A stretch of DNA of 64,000 nt from Diatrype stigma. Lineage: Eukaryota; Ascomycota; Sordariomycetes; Xylariales; Diatrypaceae. The stretch lies in the NCBI GenBank assembly GCA_022225965.2, contig JAKJXP020000091.1, positions 124,001 to 188,000 of the forward strand, given 5' to 3'. The notes below the pieces were generated by a model. That model was not told the origin of the DNA. It was given only the letters and a program-made list of their open reading frames with translations, and made no database searches. The position numbers and the translations under genes were made by a program. Shown here in pieces: positions 11,646 to 24,400 of the stretch. Numbering within the stretch: position 1 is the stretch's first letter; each line of letters starts with the position of its first letter.

Positions 11646-13434
11646 TCATTTACCCGCCTTGATTTCATCTGCAATCTTCTCCGCCAGTGCATAGACCAGG
11701 GCTTGGGGATGCCCCGAGGGCAGCATAGCAAAGGAGCTGGTATCCACGACTCGCAGCCCGGAGACTCCTATGACCTTGCAGCTAGTATCGACGACCGCGG
11801 TCGGGTCGTCCGTCTTCCCCATCCTGCAGGTCACCGAGGCGTGGTAGAGCGCCGACAGTGTCTTCCGGATGGTATCGAGTATCTGCTCGTCCGTCTCCAC
11901 CGCCGGGCCCGGGGAGTACTCCACCGGGTCAGCTAGGATCGCCTGTATGGTTTTGGTGGAGAAGAGCTGGCGCGCCCTCTTGAAAGCCGCGACAGCGACC
12001 TCCTGATCGACGGGATCCGTCAACCAGTTAGGGTCGACGACAGGAAGGTCCGCCGTATCTGCGGACTTGATAGTTACCGAACCGCGCGACCGCATGGCCA
12101 TCGGTGCAATCAGAAGTGCGACGTAATTGTACCCGTCCTTGGGTGCTCCCTCGAACAACGGGTTGGAGTAGTCCCCGTAGTACGCATCCATGGACATGTA
12201 CTCGACTTCGGGGAACGAGTCAGGCAGGTCGGATAGAACAGCAATCGCTTCCTCGGACAGCAACTCCCTCGGAAGCTTCTCCCAAGCCACAAAGTCCGTC
12301 CCGGAGTGCGCGAGGGGGCCTCGAGCCTTGGTGAAATACTGAATGAGGAGTGGCACGGCTTTAGCAGGATCACCAGTTTCTGCGAGTATTGTATCAAGTT
12401 TGACTCGGTAGGAAGGAGCGTACATGACGTGGTCTTCCAGGTTCTGCCCTACGCCAGGCCGATCGGCAACAACAGAGATGTTGAGCTTCTTCAATGCCTC
12501 GGCAGGGCCTACTCCGGACACCATGAGGAGCTGCGGGGATTGGAAGGCGCCGGCCGAAAGGATGATTTCCCGTCTGGCCTTTAGACACAGACCGGAATCA
12601 ACAGTCACGCCTGTAGCTCGCTTTTGTTCATCGAATAATATCCTCTTCGCTGAGGTCTGCTGGAAAACCTTGATATTGTGTCGGGCCTGGCAGAGATCCA
12701 AGAAGGCTGTTTGTGCAGAGCTCCGAGATGCTGTGGTGGGGTCTATGGTATTTGTGCAATACTGAGCCCCGATGAGGTTACCACAATTGAGGTCATCCGT
12801 AGTCGGAATTCCAATCTCGTTGAAGGCCTTTTCAAGATACGTTGAGAAGGGCCGGACATTGTTGTAATAAGAAACTTGAAGCGGACCGCCTTCAGGAACA
12901 AAGGCCTTCGAACTGTACTGTGGCACTGGGTGAGGAGCCCAGGTTGCATGATCTGGAGGAGTGAAATGGCAACTCTTCTGGAAGTAAGGAAGCATCTTGT
13001 CAAATGTATACGACTGGTCATCGACCATGTCGGCCCATTTCTGTAGAGATCCAGCATCTGGGCGGATGTACATCATGAAGTTCCTTCCGGAGCTGTAATA
13101 GCAGTTAGTTACCAGACTATACCCCTGGTGGAGGGGCAACTTACCTTCCGCCCAGGCATTTTCCCCGGGGATAGGGTAACTCCCGATCCAATACACCCTT
13201 CTGTGGTGTCGTTTTGATACCCCAATCCACTGCTGTATTTGTGAACGTGGGCGAGGTTCCGTTCCAAGCACAAGCGCCCAGTGGAGTCGACGACAGCACC
13301 GGGTTCCCGATCTGATAGTAGGTTCCAGCCTCAACCACCGCGACAGACATCGTAGGATCCTCAGAAAGGCGGGCAGCCAAGGTGAGCCCAGCTGTACCGC
13401 CACCAACAATCACATAATCGTATGAGGCTTCCAT
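11646..13434 (-). CDS. GMC-family FAD oxidoreductase, 2 exons
   Basis: This is a glucose-methanol-choline flavoenzyme that oxidises an alcohol; the substrate is unknown. Exon 1 is 13145-13434 and exon 2 is 11646-13092, joined across a 52-nt intron (GTAAGT donor, TACAG acceptor) that completes the CLGGSSGRN loop; the product is 578 aa. Residues 5-16 are the FAD dinucleotide motif (YDYVIVGGGTAG). The C-terminus has LYHASVTCRMG and SGHPQALVYALAEKIADE, holding the two catalytic histidines (Y-H-A and G-H-P). I start at the first ATG directly before the Rossmann strand. The frame stays open 5' to about 13520 (GFTKGPHAADK) without an ATG, so an upstream exon adding a signal peptide is possible. The upstream hAT element begins near 14.0 kb. 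Confidence 0.9.
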
Positions 13435-13573
13435 CTTATCAGCGGCGTGGGGACCTTTCGTAAAACCAATGAAGGATGTGATGTTGAGAAGGTAGGGCAC
13501 GATACTATATATGTTAGGATGGAAGGACTACAAACCGAAACAGGAACCGACGAGACCTTGGGTACGATGACAA

Positions 13574-13581
13574 TTTAAATA
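13574..13581 (-). promoter_or_regulatory. Possible TATA box of the GMC gene
   Basis: On the minus strand the bases read TATTTAAA, about 140 bp upstream of the chosen ATG. That spacing allows a 5' leader of roughly 100 nt and mildly favours the cytosolic start at 13434. No other promoter evidence is available. Confidence 0.3.
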
Positions 13582-13994
13582 TCACGGCACGCGTTGTAGA
13601 CGACGGGCTCTCATCTCGCCGATGTAAGGGGACATAGAGTTAAGTGGATTGAGGGGATGACCAACATGCCTAAGGTGGCAATGCACATCGCATATAACAT
13701 ATTACTGTAAAAGACAGAACTGGAGCTGCCAGGGATTACCAACGTCGCACTCGCATACCCATTTGACCAAAATGTCAATACGGTCATCTGGGTTTGCTCC
13801 ATATCCCTGTTGGGCCGGCACCTTGCATATTGATGTTGTATTGAGCTCCCAACGAGACGATGCATTTAGTACATAGCCTGCTAGTATTATGTAATAGACA
13901 AGTCTTTACCTTAAGGACAAAAAGGTGGACGAGAGAACCAATGTAAGTTTACTTCCAAGTTGTTAGAATGGCGGTTCGGAAGGCTATATCATTA

Positions 13995-14554
13995 GTTATC
14001 CGCAGGGTGTTACGCAACGTAATCCATTATAACCAGGACCTTTAATAAATGGATTGCAATAATTGCAACCAACCCCTTAGATTTAATGGATTGCCGTTAC
14101 GTAATTGCAACCAAATTGCAATAAAATTATACGGTTATAATATCCTAGAAATAAGGGTATATATAAAGGTTATATAATAAATTCTTAGTATTTAGGAACC
14201 CGTACGCGTTAAAATATACATATTCGAAACGTATCTTTTATCTTTCCGATTTATATTACCCCTTAATTACCGTTCCCCTTTGCATCCCTTTCCCTTTTTT
14301 CCTTAACGTCCGGACCCCTTATTTCTAACCCTTATTAATTCCGGCAATATAGCGATGCCTGGATGTATGTTAGCCACAAATCACCAACTACTGCAACGCT
14401 ACAACCGTTACGCAACGAGGAAGCTATCGTGGATTGCGTTGCAGGTTGCGCAATCTCGGGAAAATCCCGAATGGATGGATTGCAGAAGCTGGTGGCCACC
14501 AAATGGTGGCCATCGCGTTGCAGTGGTGGCGTTACGTGACACCCTGGTTATCCG
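13995..14554. mobile_element. Non-autonomous hAT-type DNA transposon (544 bp) with 8-bp target duplication
   Basis: The element proper is 14003-14546. Its left end reads CAGGGTGTTACGCAACG; the reverse complement of its right end reads CAGGGTGTCACGTAACG (15 of 17 identical, both differences transitions). It is bordered on both sides by the same octamer GTTATCCG, at 13995-14002 and 14547-14554, an exact 8-bp target-site duplication as hAT transposases make. The inside has no transposase frame and is rich in GCAAT/ATTGC-type subterminal motifs, so it must have been moved in trans. The left half is AT-rich and partly mutated, the right half less so. The right border is only 40 bp from the glycosyltransferase stop codon. 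Confidence 0.88.
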
Positions 14555-14593
14555 ACACATTACTATTGAACCCTTCATGTAAGACCACCCAAT

Positions 14594-16429
14594 CTATTCT
14601 TTCCCAGACCCAGCAAGCTTCGCGACCACCCGCGCAGCGATGTCCTTACCAGGGTTCTTCTGCGCAATATCCCCTAGCTCTTTCGCTTTTTCATGTAAAG
14701 CCAGACTAACTTCACCTCCATCTATTACCTTCATAATGGCATCTCGCAGACAGCTGGGTGTCCAGTCCGGACTGGTCTCCCGGCAGCCCCAGACCCCAAC
14801 CCCAATATCCTCCACGAGCTGCGCGAAGCTGTAGAGATCTAGCCACTGTGGTAGAATCACTTGTGGTACACCAGTACTAAATTCAGAAATCAGTCAGTTT
14901 CATCGTTGCTAGTGAATGTGAGGTGATATCGGCTCAAGGGGTGGGCAGGATAGGGGCTCGGAAACAATATCTCGCCGATTGAAGAATTGACGGAGGATGA
15001 AGCTTGATTCAATATATACCTGATAGTCTCGTGGTAGCATCCCGCCCCGCCGTGATGGACTGAGGCGATAATATGTCCAGACTCGAGGAGTGATGTTGGG
15101 TCAATTGGTATCCAGCTTTCTACCTTGATACGCCCGTTGTCCAAGAACGGTTGCAAAGGACGCAAGAAGTCATCGCTGTACTCATCCCACTTCCCCACAG
15201 CATACAAGTCACGCCTCTGGAACTTCCAGAGGATTTGGACGTCTGTATTTCTAAGCACCTCCGCGAGGCCGTTCGCCATGGCAACAGCCTTCGGTTTGTG
15301 GTATACGAACCCGCCACCGAGGTTGACAAGCACGGTGGGCGCGCGAGCGAGCCATGCAGCAAATGCTGGATCTTGCTCCTCTGCAGAGCCCAAAGACAGC
15401 GTGATTGGTCCCGTGCAGGTCACATTCGGCGGCACCACATCGACTGGGCGTGAAGCTTCCGGCATTGTTTGTGTCAGCCAGGGTACATCTGGTCGGTGCA
15501 GGCCAAGAAAATTGATGGGATCCTTGAGGCCGTGGGCTCTAAGCAGGGCTTGCTTCTTGCGTATGTCCGGCATGAACAACATGGATGAGATAAATCGAAA
15601 GTTGAGGTAGATGTTCTCCGGTATCAGGTTCCAAGGGACGGGGTACGGGAATCCCGAGCCCATGCTAAACAGGACTGTTAGCGACAATGTCACAACACAT
15701 AGGGCGGGGGGAGGGAGGAGGGGGTGGCGCATAACGGCACTCAGTAGCAAAAGGTCCCGGGTTTAAGGAAGCTTACGCGGGATATTTCCAAAGCATAGCG
15801 CCCCAAGGTTGCTTGTCGGGGAAGCTTTCAATCAACGTGTTCGGCACAAGGAATGCATGCAGCCGGTTCTGGTCTCTGATGGCATCAATAGCAGGTCGAA
15901 GGAAAGTGTCTAATATCACAACGGCTGGATCGACCTCAGCCAGGATCTGATTTATCTGCTCATACATAGCAAGGTGATCCTCGACACTCCAGGGTGAGAC
16001 ATAGAGTTGGAAATCTCTGCACAGAGCCTCAATTCCTTCGCGTCCTGGTCGATGTATAGCGTTGTCTGGTGTCTGTCCGGCAGCCATGGTCGCTCTTATA
16101 AGGGAAAGGCCATTGATTTGGTGAAACTCAATGCCTTGCGCAGTCCCTGTTTTCTTCTGTACATAGGAGGTGACTCTCTGGAGCCTGGGGCGCAATAAGT
16201 CGAACGAAGCGATGTGCACTTGCACGTGAGGGTGCTGTTCCAATAGTGTCTTAGCTGTCGCTAGATTGATGTTCGAGAACCCAGGCTCGCTATTGACAAT
16301 GAACAGTGCTGTGTTATTTCTGCCGATGATAGGGGGGATTGGTGTCTGGACAGGAGATGTCCAGAAGGATAGGAACAATCCTAGTCCGGCGATGAACACC
16401 GAGACAACAATAGCCAATGGTCTCAGCAT
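14594..16429 (-). CDS. UDP-glycosyltransferase (GT1-type) with N-terminal membrane anchor, 3 exons
   Basis: It probably transfers a sugar from a UDP-sugar to a small lipophilic acceptor. Exons (5' to 3' on minus) are 15777-16429, 15020-15664 and 14594-14876; the introns are 112 and 143 nt, all junctions keep phase, and the protein has 526 aa. The first ATG in the open frame (16429) is followed at once by a hydrophobic segment, MLRPLAIVVSVFIAGLGLFL, which reads as a signal anchor or cleaved signal, so ER or secretory location is inferred. The N-half has the substrate lobe (VDPAVVILDTFLRPAIDA). The C-half has the donor lobe with VLVNLGGGFVYHKP and SVHHGGAGCYHETI, followed by GVPQVILPQWLDLYSFAQ. 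The usual HHGG signature is intact. It lies head-to-tail with the GMC gene, with the hAT element between them. Confidence 0.88.
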
Positions 16430-17639
16430 CTTTGAAGGGGTAGGTGGGCATAGAGCCACGAGTGTAAAGTCAAACAGAATGTGATGGATATGAGAACCAC
16501 AAGATGCAGTGTTATGGTTATATAATTATATTATCTTATACTTATATTGAGAGTTCTCATACATTCTCTACATTCGACTGGATACGAATACGAGGTGGTC
16601 TTGGTCTTGATATATTCCCTTCCCCCTGTTAAACCAGCCAATGAACTGAGGGCTTTGGGACGGTGAGGTTCAGTACATGCCACCAATCACAATCCTGGTT
16701 CATGTCTATACTAGATGTCCGAAGGACTTCGTAATCCACCAGACATGTAAAAATCTTCCCCTTTCCGGCCAACAGGGTGTTTAGTGCTGATGAGCCAGTA
16801 TACAAGAAATCATCCAACCCATCTATTCTCCCAGAGGTAGATTAGCGAACATTACAATGGATAATCAACGAGGTTATAAGAATTAAGCACTTAAGCACCG
16901 ATCAGTCCGTAGGGATATAGCGTGATAAGTGGATCGCACTATATATAGTGAGCGGCACAAAATATCTTACAACGTATTTCGTAGCGCTGCGATCAAGGAC
17001 TAGCGGCACCGCTTTTGCAACATCAATAGGCAATCTCTTTGACTTCAAGGAGACGGGAGATATAACATCAAGACGGCATCTTGCGAACATCATGACTTAG
17101 AAGGAAGTGGAAGTATCTTCGGAGATAAGGGGGAAGGAAGAAAAATATAAAAAAGGGGGTATATGAGAAAAGCAAAAACATACAACACCGGGGATTCGCT
17201 GGTCGTCACCGACCCAACTACTAATCCGGCGGTATCTGGTTTATCTAGGGGAGAGCGGACGGGATCCCGAGTTCTCCAGATCCTATGGTCGTATGTGAAA
17301 GAAGAGTGAAATATTTCACTATATGTAGGCCTGCTGCCGGTGATCTGGGAGTTGAATCGTAGATACCCCACTATCAAGAAATCACATACTGGGAAGACGT
17401 ACTATGATGCCGGTGGTCTTACTAGAGAACCAATCACTGCCTCTAACGAGCTACACTGTATAACCCTTGTCCATTTCATGGTGCTTGCTGTAGAGTCTTC
17501 TCCAAATTCATGGTGGTCCTCCTTCTCCCTAAGGCTGGCCCCCTTGTTACCACACCAATATGTGAGGTTGAATAGTGCTAGGGGTCCAATATAGAACTTT
17601 CGTCGTTGGTCAACCTTCAAACTGTGCCTCGCCATAACT
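16430..17639. other. Upstream region of the glycosyltransferase, no gene seen
   Basis: It contains the presumed promoter of the glycosyltransferase and scattered short frames with no recognisable domain. Base composition drifts toward AT, as if at the edge of the mutated block that starts 1 kb further right. Confidence 0.35.
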
Positions 17640-18451
17640 ACACCATCTGACTCGGCTGCTCAAACCCAACAATGGTAAGACCACGGCATCTGTAGATTCT
17701 AGTTGCTTCATGTTGCCACTGTACCCCAAGCGTCCCTTTCCGACTGGTACGAAGGCCACGGGCGTCCGTGTACTCGGGGTAAGGGTTGCTGCCTCGGGGT
17801 GCCATTCCTCCTCATTCCCATCTTAACAGAGGCCATAGGAGTGCGGTGCAGGGAGGTACCAAAACGCAGTACGGTCCACGTTGTCGATGTACATGCACTT
17901 CTGGGAATACAGTGCCTGTAGTCCGTTCAGCCATTGATAACCGGACGGTCCCGTGGCCGTCGTGTTGATAGTATAACTGTGGTACTTCCAAGGCAGACCC
18001 AACCGCTAAGTCATGTATTTGTCGAAATCTTCGAAGCCTACGTTTGAGGCAAAGGCCAATCCGAGAACGACAGTGCCGCCATTGGGGGGCGTAATTTACC
18101 ACATGCTTCTAGGTCTCTAGGTTCTCCGGTTTGATGATTCCAGAATCAGTGATGTAGATTACCTAGGGGGCCTTATCATGCCCGAGGAAATTCAAGGCCT
18201 TTTGGGTGTCACATGCTTCCTGGATGATCTACAGCCTCAGAAAGGGGCTAGGGGGCTGGCTGCCAGTTGATGATCAGCTGTTCGTCATCAGCCAGGGGGT
18301 CGGGAACCTCCAGCTCCAGCTGCAGGCCCGCCCTGGAGCTATTAACCATATAGTTAAAGCGTTGCTCGGGCCAGGCCGAGCTCGAACTTCGAGCTCTCGA
18401 AGGACTCAAGCGTCGAAGACCGACCTGGTCCACGACAGCTCTTGTCTTCAT
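17640..18451 (-). pseudogene. Relic of a conserved fungal gene of unknown function, broken by C-to-T-type stops
   Basis: On the minus strand one reading frame, interrupted only by stop codons, gives coherent protein sequence. The pieces are EACDTQKALNFLGHD, VIYITDSGIIKPE, HVVNYAPPNGGTVVLGLAFA, FEDFDKYM, RLGLPWKYHSYTINTTATG, LYSQKCMYIDNVDRTAFWY and TPVAFVPVGKGRLGYSGNM. I see four internal stops in this stretch, each TAG or TAA where CAG or CAA would restore the frame, which is the pattern of RIP. A possible N-terminal piece (FNYMVNSSRAGLQLELEVPD) continues to about 18451. The piece order and the closing GKGRLGYSGN segment remind me of a conserved fungal hypothetical family, but I cannot name a function. 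It abuts the transposon block, so spill-over RIP or an unseen second copy would explain the damage. Confidence 0.5.
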
Positions 18452-18593
18452 TCCATCTTCAGATCTTTTTACAATTTTACAATTTTACAACCCGGGCCAG
18501 AATCGATCCTTCTCCAGTAAGTTATTAATCCCGATAATAAATAAAAACCCCCCTTTCGCGCAGAATATTGAATCGAAGTGAACATTAGGTATG

Positions 18594-18729
18594 TATTGCG
18601 TAGCTAGTGCCCTAATGGTACTACCCATACCTAAGTAACCGCCTTTTAGTACTCCACCTGCTAAGATTCTTTTGAATCTATATCATCAGTTTTTTTTTTA
18701 CAGTTATTTTTTGCTTTGTACTTGCAATA
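18594..18729 (+). repeat. 5' LTR of the copia element
   Basis: This 136-bp copy aligns without gaps to the split 3' LTR. Every difference I checked is C/T or G/A. The sequence after it (ATAAGTTATAAATCCC) lies where a primer-binding site is expected. Confidence 0.8.
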
Positions 18730-21229
18730 AGTTATAAATCCCTTATACGCTTTCGTTTATTTATAACGATTCGAATTTTTTTTTTATTAATTCAATTTAT
18801 TAAAAAATAATTATATTCCTTTAAAAGACGAAATTATTGCATTAAATACGAATACGTTTATAATTTCCAAAAACGAAGCTATCGTTTCTTAAATCGATTA
18901 TAATCGAAAAATAATACGAATAATTAAGTATTCGATTATTTAACCTTATATACGGTTTTTTCATAAAGATACGAATCGATATATTATACTTTCGTTAAAT
19001 TTAAACGAATTTCATAATTTAAAATTCGGGCATTATATATGCTTAAATACGAATATTCGTATTAATTAAAATATCATTTAATATAGCAAATTTTATAACA
19101 AAATCGCATTAATTATATATAACCCACATTAAGAAAAATATTTTCGATTAAGCAATATTAATTAAACACTTATTTTTAAAATCCTTATAATTTAATAACT
19201 TAATTAATCCATATTAAAATATACTTTATCCGTAAGTTTTTTTTACGAGCTTAAAAGATAATAAATTATTAGCAATAATTCTTATAAGTCGTTTTTATTA
19301 TTTACAAATAAATAAAGCCGTATAATATAAAACCAATAAATTTAATTCTTTTTTTTTAAGCAAATGCCGAAACTTATTTAATATTTTTTACCGCGTCGAA
19401 ATAAATTATTACCGCATAATGGTTAATGCCGAAAAATAAATAAAAAGATTAATTAAAAAAAGTTAATATTAAAAATTAAGAAAATTGGCCTAAGGAATAT
19501 AAACCTTTTGCCGTTTAATATTTTGCTATAATAAGGTATCGCCGCTTTCCGGTTTTTGCCGGGCCGATTATTGTTTTAATTGCTTGCTAATAAAAGTTTC
19601 GCCGCATTTTGGTTTTTTATTAAGTCAAATTTTGTTTTAATTGCTATTAACGAAAGTTTTGCCGTTTTTTAATTGCTATTAAATTTTACGATAAATAACA
19701 ATCTCATTATTATCTTTTCGAAAATGCCTTTTTTAAAAAATAAAAAGATTTCCGGAATTAAAAAAAGTCCGTCTTAAATAATGTCGAATATTACGGCTTT
19801 AAATATTTTTATTACAGGAATATTTCCAAATCGGAAAATAAAGATATCTTTTCGGCGGTTCTTTTTTAAAAAAAGCAACGCATTTACGTACGTACTTTAT
19901 TAACGTCCTTTATATAATGGGTAATGCCGAAATTAAAGAATACAGGTTACGATCGAAAAAAAAACAAAAAATTCGTTCGAAATTTTTATATTTATTTAAA
20001 AGTTAATATTAACGGCTTTAAAACTTAATAAATACGCCTTAATTATTTAATAAATAAATATAATCCTAAAGGCTAATATAATCTTAAAAAACTTTGACGT
20101 TTTATTCGTATAACGAACGAAAGAAATTAAAACAATTCGGAATAAAATAATCCGAAAACTTTTAATTATTCCTTTTAATATTAAAGATTAAAAGCCGATA
20201 TTCCGAATGGTATCGCATAATCGAATGAAAAGTTCTTTATAACGAATTAAAATAAAAGGAATTCCAAAAGGAAATTTATCGATTAACGACTTTCGAATTT
20301 ATTAATATTAAGCTTATATTTTTAATCGTAACGAATAAAGTTACCGAAATAATAAATAATAACAATATTATTTTAAAAAACATTTTAATTTATTCGTAAA
20401 TATTAATAAAAACAAAATAAGTTATGCCTTTTATATAAAAAAATAAAATATTACCCTTATTATTTAGAATATAATAAGCATTATTCGAATAATTCGAAAA
20501 AGTACTAAATGCTTTATTCCGAATGCCGGCAAAAATGAATAAAAAATCGGGTAATAGCCGGAATTGCCTTTTTCCCGAATATACCGTCGAAGAGAATATT
20601 AAATATAAAAACGAATTTAAATGCTACGGTATTATAATTTATCCGTAATATATTTATAAACGATTCGGAAATTAATAAGTATATTTTAACGATTTCAAGT
20701 AATTTATATTATACGAATCGCTTAATAAATCCGAATTAATAGCATCGTTAAATAACGGCGATATTAAATGCATTAATATAAGCATTATGAATTATTAAAT
20801 TTATATTAATATAAAGAATATTATTAAAATAATTCATAATAATGCCCGATATTCCTTAATTGCGCCTTATAACTTAATAAAGTCGAAAATTCTTCGAAAT
20901 AACGGCATTATTTTTAATAAATATAAAAACCGTTTAATTAATAAGAAAACCGGTAATAAATTTATTAGTATATAATAAATGCATAACGTTAAGGTTATTT
21001 CAATTATTTCCGTTTTTTATTTTTTATTTATATAAATAATATTCTTCGTAATAATTAATTTTTATTAAATATATAAAAGATTTATATATGCCAGTTACGA
21101 ACGCATATAAAAGGCATATGTTATCCGAAAATTTATATTCCCGATGCCGAAAAATATAACGTATAAAATATGCCTATAAATAAAAACATAACGGCAAATA
21201 AATAAAAAGCAAATTATTTTTATAATTTA
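18730..21229 (+). pseudogene. copia gag and pre-integrase remains
   Basis: This part is heavily AT-mutated with stops in all frames. Near its end (about 21080-21210) the + strand still shows ASYERI, FPMPKNITYKICL and QINKK, with one Cys left of the zinc-binding pre-integrase region that precedes a copia integrase core. The integrase core resumes at 28508, after the inserted element. Gag itself is not recognisable with confidence. Confidence 0.55.
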
Positions 21230-21499
21230 CTTTTTGTTAGGTGAAATTGGAGGTCCAGTTACTTTGACCGAAAGAACAAGATGGAATATAAAGGTGCTAA
21301 CTACGTTGGGAAATATTCAGGTTATCTTATAACTACTAATTAAAGCGTGGATTTATAATAGTCTCGAATCCAAATTGTTGCTCGGAAATTTATGGCTAAA
21401 CAGTTACGGCGTAATAATAAATTATATAAAGAAACATATGAAGCTATTTTTTTGTAAAGGGTTCGGATTTGCATTTGAGGTTATCCGGAAAATATCCTT

Positions 21500-24400
21500 T
21501 ATTAAAAAACGAATCGTAATTAAAGTTAATATAATTATACCGTCTTAAATAATAGTTTCGGTGTTAATTAAATTTGTCGGTTTTAATAATACGGACGAAT
21601 ACGGCAATAAGCGAGCTTATACATTTATAATAACGTTTCCCGATATCATAAATGTAATGATTAACGTAAATATACCGAAACTTGTTTTTGTATTTAATTA
21701 TACGGACGAATCCATTATTATACGCCGTAATACGCGTTTTGATTAAATTATTAACGTAAAAAACGCCTATTATACGAATATAAATTGGATTAAAATTATA
21801 GTAATATAAGCGATAATTTCGGTTATAATGAAATGCTTAAACGAAATATTTCGTTTCTTTATAATAAAAATATTAAAATAATAAATAAGTTGTTGCATGC
21901 ATTTACGTTAAAAAACGTTACTTTATAAGACATTTAAAAAGCAATTAACGGTTTAGGCGATTTATGGAAGAATTATGTAAAGCTTTATCGGTACGAATAT
22001 ATTATAAGCTTTATTAAATTTTATAATGATCCTAAAATTTATACGAAAAACGGAATTATTATATCGGTTACGAATAAATTATTGGCAGATAAAATTCGTG
22101 ATATGCTTAAGAAATTCGATATTTGGAAAAACAAAGGAATTATTCTTATGCCGGAAAAAGAAATGATACGTATGGATTTCGTTAAAGAATAATAGAAACA
22201 GGGTATTCGTATACGTTTATACCGATTAAGCAAGAAAAACAAAGAATTTTTAAATAAATTATTCGATAATATGTATAAAATAAAACGTTTGGATTAAATA
22301 AAGGAATTTATATTATTCGGTTGTTTCGTTTTCGTTATTTGAAAGATAATAAACGGAATTAAAAAAGGAAAAATAATGATTAACTTTAGGGCCTTAAACG
22401 ATATCGTAATTTCCGACGTATATTCCATGTTATGTTAAAAAAACATTTTGTTATTTGTATTTGAAAAGGCATATATTATAATTTTCGACGCTTTAGCATT
22501 TTTTTATTAATTATTAATATATCCAAAATATCGCAATAAAATGGTTATTATATTATCAAAAGGATTCGAAATATTTAACGTAGTTTTAATGGGTTTTCGA
22601 AATAATTTACCGTTCGTTTAACGCTTTATAAATTAAAGACTTTACGAATATAAAGATTTTTGCCGAATATATATAAATAATATTACGATAACGAATAATT
22701 TAAAAAACGAACATTTGTAATATTTGGATATTATATTATTCTTATTCGAAAATATTGGTTTTTTATTAAATTTAAAAAAGTCTTTTAACGGATACGACTT
22801 TATACGTTTATTAGGACTTAAAATTAATAAATTCGAAATAGTTATTAATAAAAAAAGACTTAAAGCCATTATAAAAATCGAATTTCCAAAGATATTAAAA
22901 GATTTCGAAATATATATTGGAATAACCATTTGGTTTAGGAAATATATATTATGGTATTAATAAAAAACAAAGCCGCTATAAAAAAGAAAAATAAATATAT
23001 TTGCTAAAAAAAAGAAATCCGGTAAATTGCTTAAGTTTATAATAACGCAAAAAAAGATATGGACGTTTAATAAAAAATTTAAATTAATAAAAGCAAAAAA
23101 AGAAAGTTTTTAATTGCTATAAAATATTTTGAAATAAGGAATATATTTTATTTACTGGAATTCAAAACGAAAGACGTTTATTAAGTTGGACGCTTTTAAA
23201 TAACGAGGTTTCGGAGTTATGGTTTTTTATTTAAAAACGTCGTAAATTAAAGGTTTCATATTTTTAAACGATATCGAAGTTATTTTATATTTTAGCAAAA
23301 TATTAATAAAGGCAAAACGTAAATACGAGGCTACGGAACTTAAAATTGCCGGTTTCGTATGAATATGTCGTTAATTGCGTTTTTAAATATAATTTTATAT
23401 AAAGAATATAATTATTTTAACGGACCATAAAGCTACAAAACAATAATAATATAAAGAAATTTCAATTTAATAAACGCAATTAAAAATAATCCGTAATTAA
23501 TTATAACGTTAACGTATTTTAAATAATTTAAATTAAACGTTAAATATATTTCCGGAAAAATAAACCTAATTCCGGACGCTTTATTTAAATTACCGGCTAA
23601 AAATATTTCCGCCGATAAAAAAAAAACGGCCGAAAAAGAAAAAAATACGTTTGACGACATTATTAACGAATTTAATTATATATATATAAAATTCGCTATG
23701 TTTTTCGATTTTAGGATTAAGTTATTAAACGGATATAAAAAAAATAATAAATTAATTAAAATATTTTAATACCTAAAGAACCGTAAAAACAGAGAAATAA
23801 TTAAAATCGAAAAACGATTGCTTAAAGCATTAAAGAAAGAATAAAACGAATTAAATGCGAAGTTCGAATAATTGCGAGATTTAAAGTTTTTCGATATAAA
23901 AGGAATGCGTTTTATGATAAAAAACGATTTGCTTTATAATGTATCCTTTAAAAGAATTAAGCGTTTGGTTATATTAAATAGTTATTACGAAAACATTTTA
24001 CGAATGGTATACGATTAAAAGCATTATTTTGGTACAGTTCGTATGGCGCAAAATTTGGAAAGGCTATATATTCGAAGTTTTATACGAAAGATTAGGAATT
24101 ATTGTCGGTTTTGTTCCGAATGTATTAAAAACAAAACGAACCGAAATATGTTTTTTGGTTTATTAAAACCTATTATTTCGAATTTAATACTATATTATTG
24201 CGTTTCGTAGGATTTTATTATTGGATTATTTAAAATATTAGCGATAAATACCTTTTGGAAAATGCCAGAATACGAAATATATAACGCATTAATGGTAATA
24301 ATTTATAAATTCTTTAAAAAAATAATATTAATTTTAAAATATTTAACTTATATAGCAAAAAAATGGGCTATAATTACGTTAAAAATCTTGTAATTATATA

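Noticed and set aside
18500..18545. Possible LTR end plus primer-binding site (AAGTTATTAATCCCGA) left of the copia element
   Set aside because: It resembles the copia post-LTR sequence at 18728, but no matching LTR start or second copy could be found, so an extra element is not supported.
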